Shown piece by piece: positions 33,925-41,205 of a DNA stretch of 41,205 nucleotides. Under the pieces are notes generated by a model. It was given only the letters and a program-made list of their open reading frames with translations, searched no databases and had not been told where the DNA came from. Within the stretch, counting starts at the first letter, position 1; every line of letters begins with the position of its first letter. The translations under genes and the position numbers were made by a program. This stretch comes from UBA6109 sp964506465 (GTDB lineage: Bacteria; Desulfobacterota; Syntrophia; Syntrophales; UBA6109). The stretch is taken from NCBI GenBank assembly GCA_964506465.1, contig CAZDLM010000019.1:1-41205 (forward strand), given 5' to 3'.

Positions 33925-36678
33925 ATGAAAGTCGCTGTCACTCGCTGGAAACTGATCCTGGCGTTTGCGATACTGCTGCCGGTTGTTCAGGGCTGTCTCG
34001 TCGCGACGAAGGACACGATCATTTCTCCCGAGATCCAATCGCTGTTCAAGGGAGAGTACAAAATCGATCCTTACATGGAGGATCACCGCCCCAAGACAGT
34101 GGCCGTTCTGCCTTTCGTGGACCAGTCGAAAAGCAAACAGGGTTTCGAGCCGGTCCGGCGCGGTTTCTACAATCACTTCAGTTCACTGCCCTTCAAGGAC
34201 TTGGAGTTGTACCGCATCGACGATCTCCTGCGGAAAGCGGATCTTGACGATCCGGAGCAGATCAGCAGGAAGTCGCCCCAGGAACTGGGGCAGATCCTCG
34301 GCGTGGATGCGGTCGTCTATGGGGACATCTCCAACTTCGACAAACTCTTCGCCGTTGTCTATTCCCAGGTCGCCGTCGGGGCCGAAATCAAGATGTTCGA
34401 CACGAAAACGGGGAAGTTTCTCTGGAGCGGCAAACACACCGTCCGCATCCATGAAGGGGGCATCTCCGCCAATCCGATCGGCCTCATCGCCACGGTCATT
34501 GCCACTTCCATGAACATCCGTGACATCCAGCTCCTCCGCGCCTGCGACGACCTCTTCCGGGACATGGTGAAGACCATCCCGACGCCCTCGGTGGCCGAAA
34601 CGCTTCGGCCGCCCGTCATCACGCTGCTGACGCAGGACACGAAGGGGCTGCCGAAGAAGGCCGGTGACGAAATTAAGGTCGTCATCCAGGGCGATCCGAA
34701 GAAGCAGGCGACGTTCAGCATCGGTGAGTTCAAAAAGAACATAGAGATGCGCGAGGTCGAACCCGGAGGGTATTTCGGTACCTACCGCGTCGTTCCCGGC
34801 GACAATGTCGACAAGGCGCTGATTACCGGTTATCTGCGGGATGATTCGGGCGGCGTTGCCCAATGGATCGACGCATTGGGAACGGTGACGATCGATACGA
34901 AGCCTCCCGACAAGATCGGCAAGGTCTCGGCCGTGGGGCGCAACAAGACCGTCCTGCTCAATTGGGAGAAGTCCGCAGCCAAGGATCTGGCAGGGTACCG
35001 GATTTACCGCAGCGAAACGCCGCTGACCGGGTACGCGGAAATCGCCAGGACGGAACTGCCGGAATTGCGAGACGCGGGTCTTGTCAACAGCAAGAAGTAC
35101 TACTACGCAGTCACCGCCGTCGATCAGGCCGGAAACGAAGGCGACCGGAGCGATGCGCTGGCCGGCATGCCCGTGGCGCCGGGTCCCACCCCCGTCGCCG
35201 GCGTTATTGAAACCGACACGACCTGGGTTGCGGGGGCGAGCCCCTACGTGATCGAAGAGACGATCCTCGTTCGTGACAAGGCGACGCTGACGATCGAGCC
35301 GGGAACGGAGATTCGTTCCAAAGGAGGGGCTCTGGTGATCGAGGGGCGGCTTCTTGCCCAGGGCGACGCCGAACGCCTGATCGCGTTCGAGCCCATGGAA
35401 ACGGGGAAAACCTGGGGCGGGATTGCGTTCAACAACGTGAAGGAAAAAGAAAACATTCTGCGATACTGCCGGATCCGGGGAGCCGGGACCGCGGTTTCCT
35501 GCCAGGCGTCGTCGCCGCGGATCGAATCCTGCGAGTTGACGGGAAATGGAACGGCGATCAAGATTGCCGGCGCGTTTTCGAAGCCTCAGGTGGTGAAGAG
35601 CACGATGCAGAAGAACAGCGGGGCGGCGGTGATCGTGACGGACGCGGCCCAGCCCGCCATTCGTGAAAGCCGCATCGAGGACAATGAGCGGGAGGGGATT
35701 CTGATCGTGTCCGCGCGTCCCGCGCTGGTTCAAAACGTGATTACGCAGAATCGCGGGTCCGGCATCGTTGTCCAGAAGAGCCAGCCGGTCCTGACGGAAA
35801 ACAACATCACCGACAACCGGCCGTTCGAATTGTGGGTTGAGGGGACCGGCGAGTCGGTCAACGCCCGCAACAACTGGTGGGGCAGCGCGAAGGGCATCGA
35901 AATCCTGGCGAGAATCCGCGGGAAGATCGATATCCGTTCCGTTCTCGGCGGCCCCCATCCGGAGGGCAAACCTGTGGATCTACCGCTCCTCGGTTCGTCG
36001 CTGGGAGGAACAATCAAGGCGGACGCCTTTTTGACCCTTTCCAATAGTCCCTACCGCGTGACGAAGGACGTTCTCCTCACCGGTGGAGCGACCCTGTATG
36101 TCGAGCCCGGAGTCGTTCTCCAGTACGATCAGGGCACGTCCATCGTCGCCGAAGACGGAGGAATCATCGCACGGGGAACACCCGACCGCCCGATCCTGTT
36201 CACGTCATCGGGCGTCTCCCCGTCGCCCGGCGCCTATGCGGCGGCGGTGCAGTTCAGGAAGGCGACGAAGGTCAACAGCGCGCTCGCGTACTGCATCGTG
36301 AAGTATGCCTCGACCGCCTTCGACATCTACCACGGTTCTCCCGAGATCTCCTCCTGCGCCATCATGAACAGCGCCCAGAGCGGGATCTTCTGCCGCAACG
36401 ATTCTTCCCCGAAGATTTCGCTTTCCACCTTCCGCGGAAACCAGGGGGAAGGGGCGATCAAGTGCGTGGGGATGTCGAATCCGATGATCCGCAGCAACAA
36501 TTTTGTCGAGAATGCCGTCTCCATCCAGACCTTCTCTTCCATCTACATCGACGCGCGGCAGAACTGGTGGGGGAAGACTCCGCCGGATCTCAACGGAATA
36601 TGGGGAGACCTGGAAAAGAATATCAATATCAAACCGTGGCTGGAAGCCCCGGCGGAAAGGGCATTTTCGGAAAAGTGA
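33925..36678 (+). CDS. GNA1162-type lipoprotein fused to FN3 and two beta-helix modules
   Basis: 917 residues from the ATG at 33925, placed by GGGGAGGA 7 bases upstream. Lipobox VQGC, Cys24. Residues 30-220 match the GNA1162 (DUF799) lipoprotein family: PKTVAVLPFVDQS, LGQILGVDAVVYGDIS, and AVGAEIKMFDTKTGKFLW. Residues 226-325 are a beta-sandwich; 328-415 one FN3 domain (VLLNWEKS, YYYAVTAVD). Residues 425-690 and 693-910 are two right-handed parallel beta-helices with internally related starts (TLTIEPGTEIRSKG versus TLYVEPGVVLQYDQG), each closed by an NWWG motif (650-653 and 880-883). Beta-helices often bind polysaccharide or act as surface stalks. Fifth gene of the exported cluster. Confidence 0.85.
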   Translation: MKVAVTRWKLILAFAILLPVVQGCLVATKDTIISPEIQSLFKGEYKIDPYMEDHRPKTVAVLPFVDQSKSKQGFEPVRRGFYNHFSSLPFKDLELYRIDDLLRKADLDDPEQISRKSPQELGQILGVDAVVYGDISNFDKLFAVVYSQVAVGAEIKMFDTKTGKFLWSGKHTVRIHEGGISANPIGLIATVIATSMNIRDIQLLRACDDLFRDMVKTIPTPSVAETLRPPVITLLTQDTKGLPKKAGDEIKVVIQGDPKKQATFSIGEFKKNIEMREVEPGGYFGTYRVVPGDNVDKALITGYLRDDSGGVAQWIDALGTVTIDTKPPDKIGKVSAVGRNKTVLLNWEKSAAKDLAGYRIYRSETPLTGYAEIARTELPELRDAGLVNSKKYYYAVTAVDQAGNEGDRSDALAGMPVAPGPTPVAGVIETDTTWVAGASPYVIEETILVRDKATLTIEPGTEIRSKGGALVIEGRLLAQGDAERLIAFEPMETGKTWGGIAFNNVKEKENILRYCRIRGAGTAVSCQASSPRIESCELTGNGTAIKIAGAFSKPQVVKSTMQKNSGAAVIVTDAAQPAIRESRIEDNEREGILIVSARPALVQNVITQNRGSGIVVQKSQPVLTENNITDNRPFELWVEGTGESVNARNNWWGSAKGIEILARIRGKIDIRSVLGGPHPEGKPVDLPLLGSSLGGTIKADAFLTLSNSPYRVTKDVLLTGGATLYVEPGVVLQYDQGTSIVAEDGGIIARGTPDRPILFTSSGVSPSPGAYAAAVQFRKATKVNSALAYCIVKYASTAFDIYHGSPEISSCAIMNSAQSGIFCRNDSSPKISLSTFRGNQGEGAIKCVGMSNPMIRSNNFVENAVSIQTFSSIYIDARQNWWGKTPPDLNGIWGDLEKNINIKPWLEAPAERAFSEK

Positions 36679-36828
36679 CGGCGGCGCTGGGGATGAGGCC
36701 AATTGCCAATTGTAATCCCAGAGGGTTTTTGATATGGTGCGGCGCAAAGGACGGCGGTTCGTCGGGTACGGAAGGCGACCCCAATCGACGGGGAAAATCC
36801 CTTCCGGATCCTTCATAAGGAGGACGAT

Positions 36829-37686
36829 ATGAGGTCGAAGTTTTTGACAGCGGTGGGAGTCGTAATGGCGTTATCCCTGTTGGCCGGTATCGGCTGGTCG
36901 GCGGATGCGGTGAGCATGTCGGAATGGATCGAGAAGATCGGGAACCAGGGAAACATCAACTGGTCGGCGGGTTATGTGGAAGCCGTGGGGATCGGCGCAC
37001 CGCCCGAACGGTTCATCGGAAAACCCCAGGCCCGACCCATGGCGCTCCGGGCCGCACAGGTCGATGCCTATCGGAATCTGCTGGAAGTCACCAAGGGCGT
37101 CCGCGTCGACTCCGCCACGACCGTGAAGGACTTCACCGTCGAAAGCGACATCATTCGTACTCAGGTGGAGGGCGTCGTCAATGGATCGAAAGTGACGAAG
37201 CAGGAGTACATGTCCGACGGCACGGTGGAAGTGACCGTGCGGATGCCGCTTGGCGGCGGACTTTCGCAGACCGTGCTGCAGAAGGTCCTGGAGCGCAAGC
37301 AGGAGCCGCCTCCTGCTCCTCCCGCAGGTCCGGCGCCCGCTGCAATGGTCTTCACGGGACTCGTCGTCGATGCCAGGGGACTCCAGGCAAGACCGGCGAT
37401 GGCCCCCAAGATCCTGGACGAAAGCGGCAAGGAGGTCTACGGCTCGGCGAACGTCGACCGCGAGTACGCCGTGCAGCAGGGAATGAGCGGATACGCAAGA
37501 GATCTGACCGCGGCGCAGAGCAATGCCCGCGTCACCAACAACCCCCTGAGCGCCAAAGGTCTCAGAACCGATGGGCCGGGACGCGCCGATATCGTCATCA
37601 GCAATGCCGATGCCGACAAACTTCGCGCGGCCGCGGAGAATATGAGCTTCATGAAGAAGTGCCGCGTCATGATCGTGCTCGACTGA
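36829..37686 (+). CDS. LPP20-like exported protein
   Basis: 285 residues; TAAGGAGGA precedes the ATG. Signal peptide at 1-25 (GWSADA). Residues 42-145 match the LPP20 domain: INWSAGYVEAVGIG, ARPMALRAAQVDAYRNLLEVTKGV, VEGVVNGSKVTKQEYMSDGTVEVTVRMPL. A proline-rich linker (159-172) leads to a second domain at 173-285 with VFTGLVVDARGLQARPAM, ILDESGKEVYG, and a final RVMIVLD strand. LPP20 and the FlgT N-terminal domain share the same repeat logic of an ARDKA/ALRAA helix followed by a beta strand pair. It ends the cluster, 150 bases after the GNA1162-type gene. Confidence 0.85.
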   Translation: MRSKFLTAVGVVMALSLLAGIGWSADAVSMSEWIEKIGNQGNINWSAGYVEAVGIGAPPERFIGKPQARPMALRAAQVDAYRNLLEVTKGVRVDSATTVKDFTVESDIIRTQVEGVVNGSKVTKQEYMSDGTVEVTVRMPLGGGLSQTVLQKVLERKQEPPPAPPAGPAPAAMVFTGLVVDARGLQARPAMAPKILDESGKEVYGSANVDREYAVQQGMSGYARDLTAAQSNARVTNNPLSAKGLRTDGPGRADIVISNADADKLRAAAENMSFMKKCRVMIVLD

Positions 37687-37737
37687 CAGGCAGACAGATC
37701 CCGCGTCTCGCGCCTGACGCGACGTCGCCGAAACCTC

Positions 37738-37775
37738 CGACCGCAGTTGCCTCCCCCGGGATGGAACTGCGGTCG
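37738..37775. terminator. Hairpin between the exported cluster and mutL
   Basis: Perfect 11-base arms, CGACCGCAGTT (37738-37748) and AACTGCGGTCG (37765-37775), with a 16-base loop, followed by only TTT. It lies 51 bases after the LPP20-like stop and 22 bases before the mutL start. A terminator or attenuator for the cluster is the likely role; the short T-run makes efficiency doubtful. Confidence 0.55.
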
Positions 37776-37797
37776 TTTCGCATCGGGAGAAAACCGC

Positions 37798-39609
37798 ATG
37801 TCGAAAATCGAGATACTGCCGCACGACGTTGCGGAACGGATCGCAGCCGGCGAAGTGGTCGAGCGCCCGGCATCCATCGTGAAAGAGCTTCTGGAGAATG
37901 CTCTTGACGCGGGCGCCTCCTCGATCACCATCGGGATCGAAAAAGGCGGATGCGAATCGATCCGCGTCGTCGACAACGGGCGAGGCATCGAGACTGCGGA
38001 TGTGCCGCTGGCTTTTGAACGGCACGCCACAAGCAAGATCCGGGTCTTCGATGATCTCTTCCGCCTGCGGACGTTCGGGTTCCGGGGAGAGGCGCTGGCA
38101 AGCATCGCCGCCGTCGCACGGGTCGAGATGGTCTCGAGGACGGGAGAAAACCCAAGCGGGATGCGCATCGTCATCGAGTCCGGCGAGGTGAAGGAGCGCG
38201 TCGAGATCGGCTGTCCCGTCGGAACGGCCGTCTCTGTGGACCGTATCTTCGACGCCGTGCCGGCAAGAAGGAAATTCCTGAAGACGGCGGCAACGGAGCA
38301 GGGCAACTGCCTCGATACGATTACGAGGCTGGCCCTGTCGAACGCGGCCGTGGGGATGCGCGTGACCGTCAACGGGAGAGAGGCGATGAACCTCCCCGCG
38401 TCCGGCGGTGTCGCGGAAAGATTGTCCCTTCTGCTCGGCACGGAACTGCGCGGGCAGCTTGTCCCCCTCGATTATTCCGCCCGCGGCATGCGAATCGCCG
38501 GTTTTGCCGGTCGCCCGGACCTGAGCCGTTCGTCATCCCGCGCGATGTTTTCGTTCGTGAAAGGCCGTTCCGTGCGCGATCCTCTTCTGACCAGCGCGAT
38601 GATGACCGCCTACCGAGGAACGATGGAGGGCCGGCGCTATCCCGTCGTGGTCCTTTTCGTCGATCTGCCGGCGGAGGAGGTCGACGTCAATGTCCACCCG
38701 GCAAAAATCGAGGTCCGCTTCCGGGAACCGCGCGCGGTTTATGAAACCGTCGTGGAGGCCCTGACGGCGGCGTCGGCGAGCCCGGCGCTTTCCCGTCCGG
38801 TGGTGGGAGGAGAGGCGGTTGCCGCGCGAAGCAGGACGACGGCGCCCGAGAACTATCGGCTGCGCATTGAAGAGGCCCTCAAACGATATACGCTTCTGCC
38901 GTCGAAGTGGGACTTCCCCCCTCGGCCGCCTGATGCCGGAGTCGGCCGCCCTGACACCGGCAGGGGGCGTCCGCCGGAACCGAGAGATGCCACGGCGTCG
39001 GTTCCGGAGCTTCCCCGCCCGGTGCTGCGTTTTTCGGACCTCGTGTTTCTCGGGCAGGTCCTCCAGACCTATCTCGTCTTCGGCGGCCCATCCGGTCTGG
39101 TGCTCCTCGACCAGCACGCCGCTCATGAGAGAGTCCTTTTCGACAAGCTGAAGAGGACATCATCGCTGCGCGGCTCGGCGGCGCAGCGGCTTCTCCTCCC
39201 GGAGGTGATGAGTCTGCCGCCGCGGGACTTTGCGCTTCTCTCCGAAGCGGTCGGGATCCTGGATGATCTGGGCCTGGAGGTCGAACCCTTCGGCGCCGAT
39301 ACCGCCGTGGTCCGGTCCGTGCCGTCGCTGCTCGCGCGGACGAATCCGCGGGATCTCGTCGCGGAACTCCTGGAAGAACTGGCCGAGACGTCCCGGACGG
39401 CGGAGCTCGAGGACCGCCGGGAGCGGATCCTTGCCCGTATGGCCTGCAAGGGGGCAGTCAAGGCGAATGCGGACTTGAGCGAAGAGGAAGTGAAGGCGCT
39501 CTGCGCAGACCTGGATGCCGCGGCGTCCGCGACGACGTGCCCCCACGGCCGGCCCCTGTACGTCCTGCTTTCGCAGGGCGATCTGGAGAGGATGTTTCAC
39601 CGGAAATGA
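37798..39609 (+). CDS. mutL: DNA mismatch repair protein MutL
   Basis: 603 residues from the ATG at 37798 (GGGAGA seven bases upstream). The GHKL ATPase motifs are complete: ELLENALDAGA, VVDNGRGIE, HATSK, and TFGFRGEALASI. The transducer domain ends near NVHPAKIEVRF. The C-terminal dimerisation domain has DQHAAHERVLFD, close to the endonuclease motif DQHAx2Ex4E but with Asp in the last position, plus ACKGAVKA and CPHGRP, which also belong to endonuclease-type MutL. This suits an organism without MutH. mutL and miaA overlap by four bases, a conserved pairing. Confidence 0.95.
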   Translation: MSKIEILPHDVAERIAAGEVVERPASIVKELLENALDAGASSITIGIEKGGCESIRVVDNGRGIETADVPLAFERHATSKIRVFDDLFRLRTFGFRGEALASIAAVARVEMVSRTGENPSGMRIVIESGEVKERVEIGCPVGTAVSVDRIFDAVPARRKFLKTAATEQGNCLDTITRLALSNAAVGMRVTVNGREAMNLPASGGVAERLSLLLGTELRGQLVPLDYSARGMRIAGFAGRPDLSRSSSRAMFSFVKGRSVRDPLLTSAMMTAYRGTMEGRRYPVVVLFVDLPAEEVDVNVHPAKIEVRFREPRAVYETVVEALTAASASPALSRPVVGGEAVAARSRTTAPENYRLRIEEALKRYTLLPSKWDFPPRPPDAGVGRPDTGRGRPPEPRDATASVPELPRPVLRFSDLVFLGQVLQTYLVFGGPSGLVLLDQHAAHERVLFDKLKRTSSLRGSAAQRLLLPEVMSLPPRDFALLSEAVGILDDLGLEVEPFGADTAVVRSVPSLLARTNPRDLVAELLEELAETSRTAELEDRRERILARMACKGAVKANADLSEEEVKALCADLDAAASATTCPHGRPLYVLLSQGDLERMFHRK

Positions 39610-40595
39610 GCGGCTCGGCGGGAGAACGTCCTCCGTGTTCTCGAGGAAAGAAAGTGACCCCGGCAGCGGCTGCAGCCGGCCGCCCGCGCATCATCGTCCT
39701 CCTGGGCCCGACGGCCGCCGGAAAATCGGAGCTTGGCATGAACCTGGCCGAACGGTTCGCAGGCGAGATCGTCAGCGCCGATTCGATGCAGGTCTACCGG
39801 CACATGGATATCGGTACGGCCAAACCCACACGCGAAGAACGCAGGCGCATCCCCCACCATCTGATCGATGTCGCTGATCCCGACGAGGTCTTCAGCGCGG
39901 CGGTTTTTGCCGAGAAGGCGTCCGCGGTGATCGAAGAGCTTTATCGGCTGGGCCGAACGATCTTTCTGGTGGGGGGCACCGGCCTCTACATCAAGGCCCT
40001 GCTCCGGGGGCTCGTGGAAACTCCCGGATCGGACGATGGCCTGAGGAGCCGCTGCCGAGAGCATGTCCGGATTCACGGGAAGATCTCCCTGCACGACCGG
40101 CTTCGGGAAGCGGATCCTCAAGCCGCCGCGCGGATTCATCCATCGGACGTCGTCCGCGTCATCCGGGCGCTGGAGGTGTTCGAACTGACGGGCCGGTCCA
40201 TCTCGGAAATCCGCGGGCGGCACGCCTTTGCGACCTGCCGTTACGAAACCCTGAAGATCGGACTTTCCGTGGAGAGAAAAGAACTGCTGGACAGGATCGA
40301 TCGCAGAACGGACCGGATGATCGAAAGAGGGTTGGTCGAAGAGGTGCGCGAACTGCTTCGGAAAGGATACGGGGCGGATCTCAAACCGACGTCGTCCCTG
40401 GGTTACAAGCATATCGTGCGCCATCTCCAGGGGGGGTGTACGCTTGCGGAGGCCGTCCAGATGACCAAGCGGGATACCCGCCGATACGCGAAGCGTCAGA
40501 TGACCTGGTTTGGAGCCGATTCCGAAATCCGGTGGCGTTCGGGAGCGGACGTCGAAAGGCTGTCCGGCGAAATCGGCGGATTTCTGTCGGAATGA
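39606..40595 (+). CDS. miaA: tRNA dimethylallyltransferase
   Basis: 329 residues from the ATG overlapping the mutL stop; a GTG at 39654 with AGGAAAG upstream is an alternative start that removes 16 residues. Motifs: LLGPTAAGKSEL (P-loop), SADSMQVYRHMDIGTAKP, IPHHLIDV, LVGGTGLYIKALLRG, VIRALEVFELTGRSIS, LGYKHI and the C-terminal KRQMTWFG. It adds a dimethylallyl group to A37 of tRNAs reading codons that start with U. hfq, often next in other Proteobacteria, does not follow here. Confidence 0.95.
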   Translation: MSGSAGERPPCSRGKKVTPAAAAAGRPRIIVLLGPTAAGKSELGMNLAERFAGEIVSADSMQVYRHMDIGTAKPTREERRRIPHHLIDVADPDEVFSAAVFAEKASAVIEELYRLGRTIFLVGGTGLYIKALLRGLVETPGSDDGLRSRCREHVRIHGKISLHDRLREADPQAAARIHPSDVVRVIRALEVFELTGRSISEIRGRHAFATCRYETLKIGLSVERKELLDRIDRRTDRMIERGLVEEVRELLRKGYGADLKPTSSLGYKHIVRHLQGGCTLAEAVQMTKRDTRRYAKRQMTWFGADSEIRWRSGADVERLSGEIGGFLSE

Positions 40596-40625
40596 CCGGC
40601 CGGCGCGCCGGAATGCCGAAAGTGC

Positions 40626-40652
40626 TTGACTTACAAAAGGCATGGATATAAC
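40626..40652 (+). promoter_or_regulatory. Probable promoter of the TPR lipoprotein gene
   Basis: TTGACT (40626-40631) and TATAAC (40647-40652) resemble -35 and -10 hexamers; the 15-base spacing is shorter than ideal, and TAACTA two bases on would restore 17. The stretch is clearly more AT-rich than its surroundings and lies about 75 bases before the gene start. Confidence 0.45.
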
Positions 40653-40729
40653 TAACAAAGCGATTGTTTTGGGGAACACCGAAATGGGGGCGGCCTCTTT
40701 ACGGGGCGAGCCAACGAAAGGAGACCGAT

Positions 40730-41205
40730 ATGATGCACCGAATTCGTCACCGCCGGCTGATGACAGCCTTGATCGCCTTCGCGGTCGTACTTGCCTTCGC
40801 CGCCTGCGCACCCAAAGCGAGGGCGCCCATAGGCCAGTTGGACACGCCGGAGCATCACAGCTACACGGGCGTCAAACTCCTCAATCAGGGCAAGTATGCG
40901 GACGCCCAGCGGGAATTTGAGCTGGCCCTCCAGTTGAACCCCAAGTTCTCTCTCGCCCATACCGGCATGGGACTCGTCAAGGCCTGTCAGGGAGATCTGA
41001 AAGCGGGTTTTGAAGCGCTGAAGAGCGCCAAGAAATACGCGAATACGAACGAAGAGAAGACCGCCCACTACACCGGATTGATCCGCCTTCACACGATGAA
41101 CGCCGCGCAGGACACGGGATGGCTGGGCCGTGCCAAGGACTCCTTCGACGACGCAATCCTTGTCGACCCGAAAGCCGACGCGCCCTATTTCTTCATGGGC
41201 AAGGC
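40730..41205 (+). CDS. TPR-containing lipoprotein, truncated by the window edge
   Basis: The first 158 residues are present; no stop before the edge. GAAAGGAG lies 6 bases upstream of the ATGATG start. A basic N-region and hydrophobic stretch end in FAAC (Cys26), a slightly atypical lipobox with Phe at -3. From residue 45 tetratricopeptide repeats begin (GVKLLNQGKYADAQREFELALQLNPKFSLAH, then AKDSFDDAILVDPKADAPYFFMGKA). It may work in the envelope like the TPR lipoprotein of the exported cluster, but it is separated from that cluster by mutL-miaA and has its own promoter. Confidence 0.8.
   Translation, partial: MMHRIRHRRLMTALIAFAVVLAFAACAPKARAPIGQLDTPEHHSYTGVKLLNQGKYADAQREFELALQLNPKFSLAHTGMGLVKACQGDLKAGFEALKSAKKYANTNEEKTAHYTGLIRLHTMNAAQDTGWLGRAKDSFDDAILVDPKADAPYFFMGK

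Noticed and set aside
34183..35958. 591-codon minus-strand frame within the GNA1162-type gene
   Set aside because: The plus-strand product has clear GNA1162, FN3 and beta-helix features; the antisense product is compositionally biased with no domain.
27905..37686. Curli (csg) operon
   Set aside because: CsgG-like domains are present but there is no curlin repeat protein, CsgE, CsgF or CsgD, and the fusions are foreign to curli systems.

Overview
The window is about 41 kb of GC-rich, densely coded chromosomal DNA from a Gram-negative bacterium. It most resembles a syntrophic or anaerobic deltaproteobacterium (Desulfobacterota, perhaps Syntrophales). That placement is inferred from gene content and order (carD, PIN/TRAM, ispD, ispF, gltX in a row; several radical-SAM proteins; an MmdA/PccB-type carboxyltransferase; endonuclease-type MutL), not from any marker comparison. 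I found no tRNA, rRNA, CRISPR array, transposase, integrase or phage gene. The long reading frames antisense to known genes are GC-rich shadows.

Layout. 1-5.0 kb: a lipoprotein, then a tightly overlapping trio of an Lgt-like membrane protein and two paralogous cobalamin-type radical SAM enzymes. 5.1-12.2 kb: mixed single genes, namely a two-domain PPK2 polyphosphate:AMP phosphotransferase (minus strand), a Kef-type antiporter, a DUF4126 membrane protein, an HMCES/YedK protein, a ModA-like binding protein without signal peptide, an exported YidD-like protein and a metzincin-like lipoprotein. 12.3-14.4 kb (minus strand): a macrodomain protein coupled to a phosphoglycerate mutase whose two halves are in swapped order. 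14.5-17.9 kb: a helical protein, pcm, an NlpD-like lipoprotein and a third radical SAM protein. 18.0-22.9 kb: carD, PIN/TRAM, ispD, ispF, gltX and a glycine-zipper lipoprotein, closed by a strong terminator. 23.0-24.6 kb (minus strand): a lone acyl-CoA carboxyltransferase. 24.8-27.7 kb: pgk, truA and an rfbD-like reductase.

27.7-37.7 kb is the most unusual part. A very good sigma70-type promoter precedes six consecutive same-strand genes, all with signal peptides or lipoboxes: a FlgT-like protein, a TPR-CsgG lipoprotein, a CsgG-like protein with six fibronectin III repeats, a small periplasmic protein, a GNA1162/FN3/beta-helix lipoprotein, and an LPP20-like protein. No curli subunit or flagellar gene lies nearby. 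I read this as a candidate uncharacterised envelope-spanning assembly or secretion system. After it come mutL and miaA, and a TPR lipoprotein that runs off the right edge.

The two strongest leads are the circularly permuted cofactor-independent phosphoglycerate mutase (12858-14444), which keeps nearly all canonical active-site residues, and the six-gene exported CsgG/FlgT/GNA1162/LPP20 cluster (27905-37686). The Lgt-like plus twin radical SAM operon is a third.
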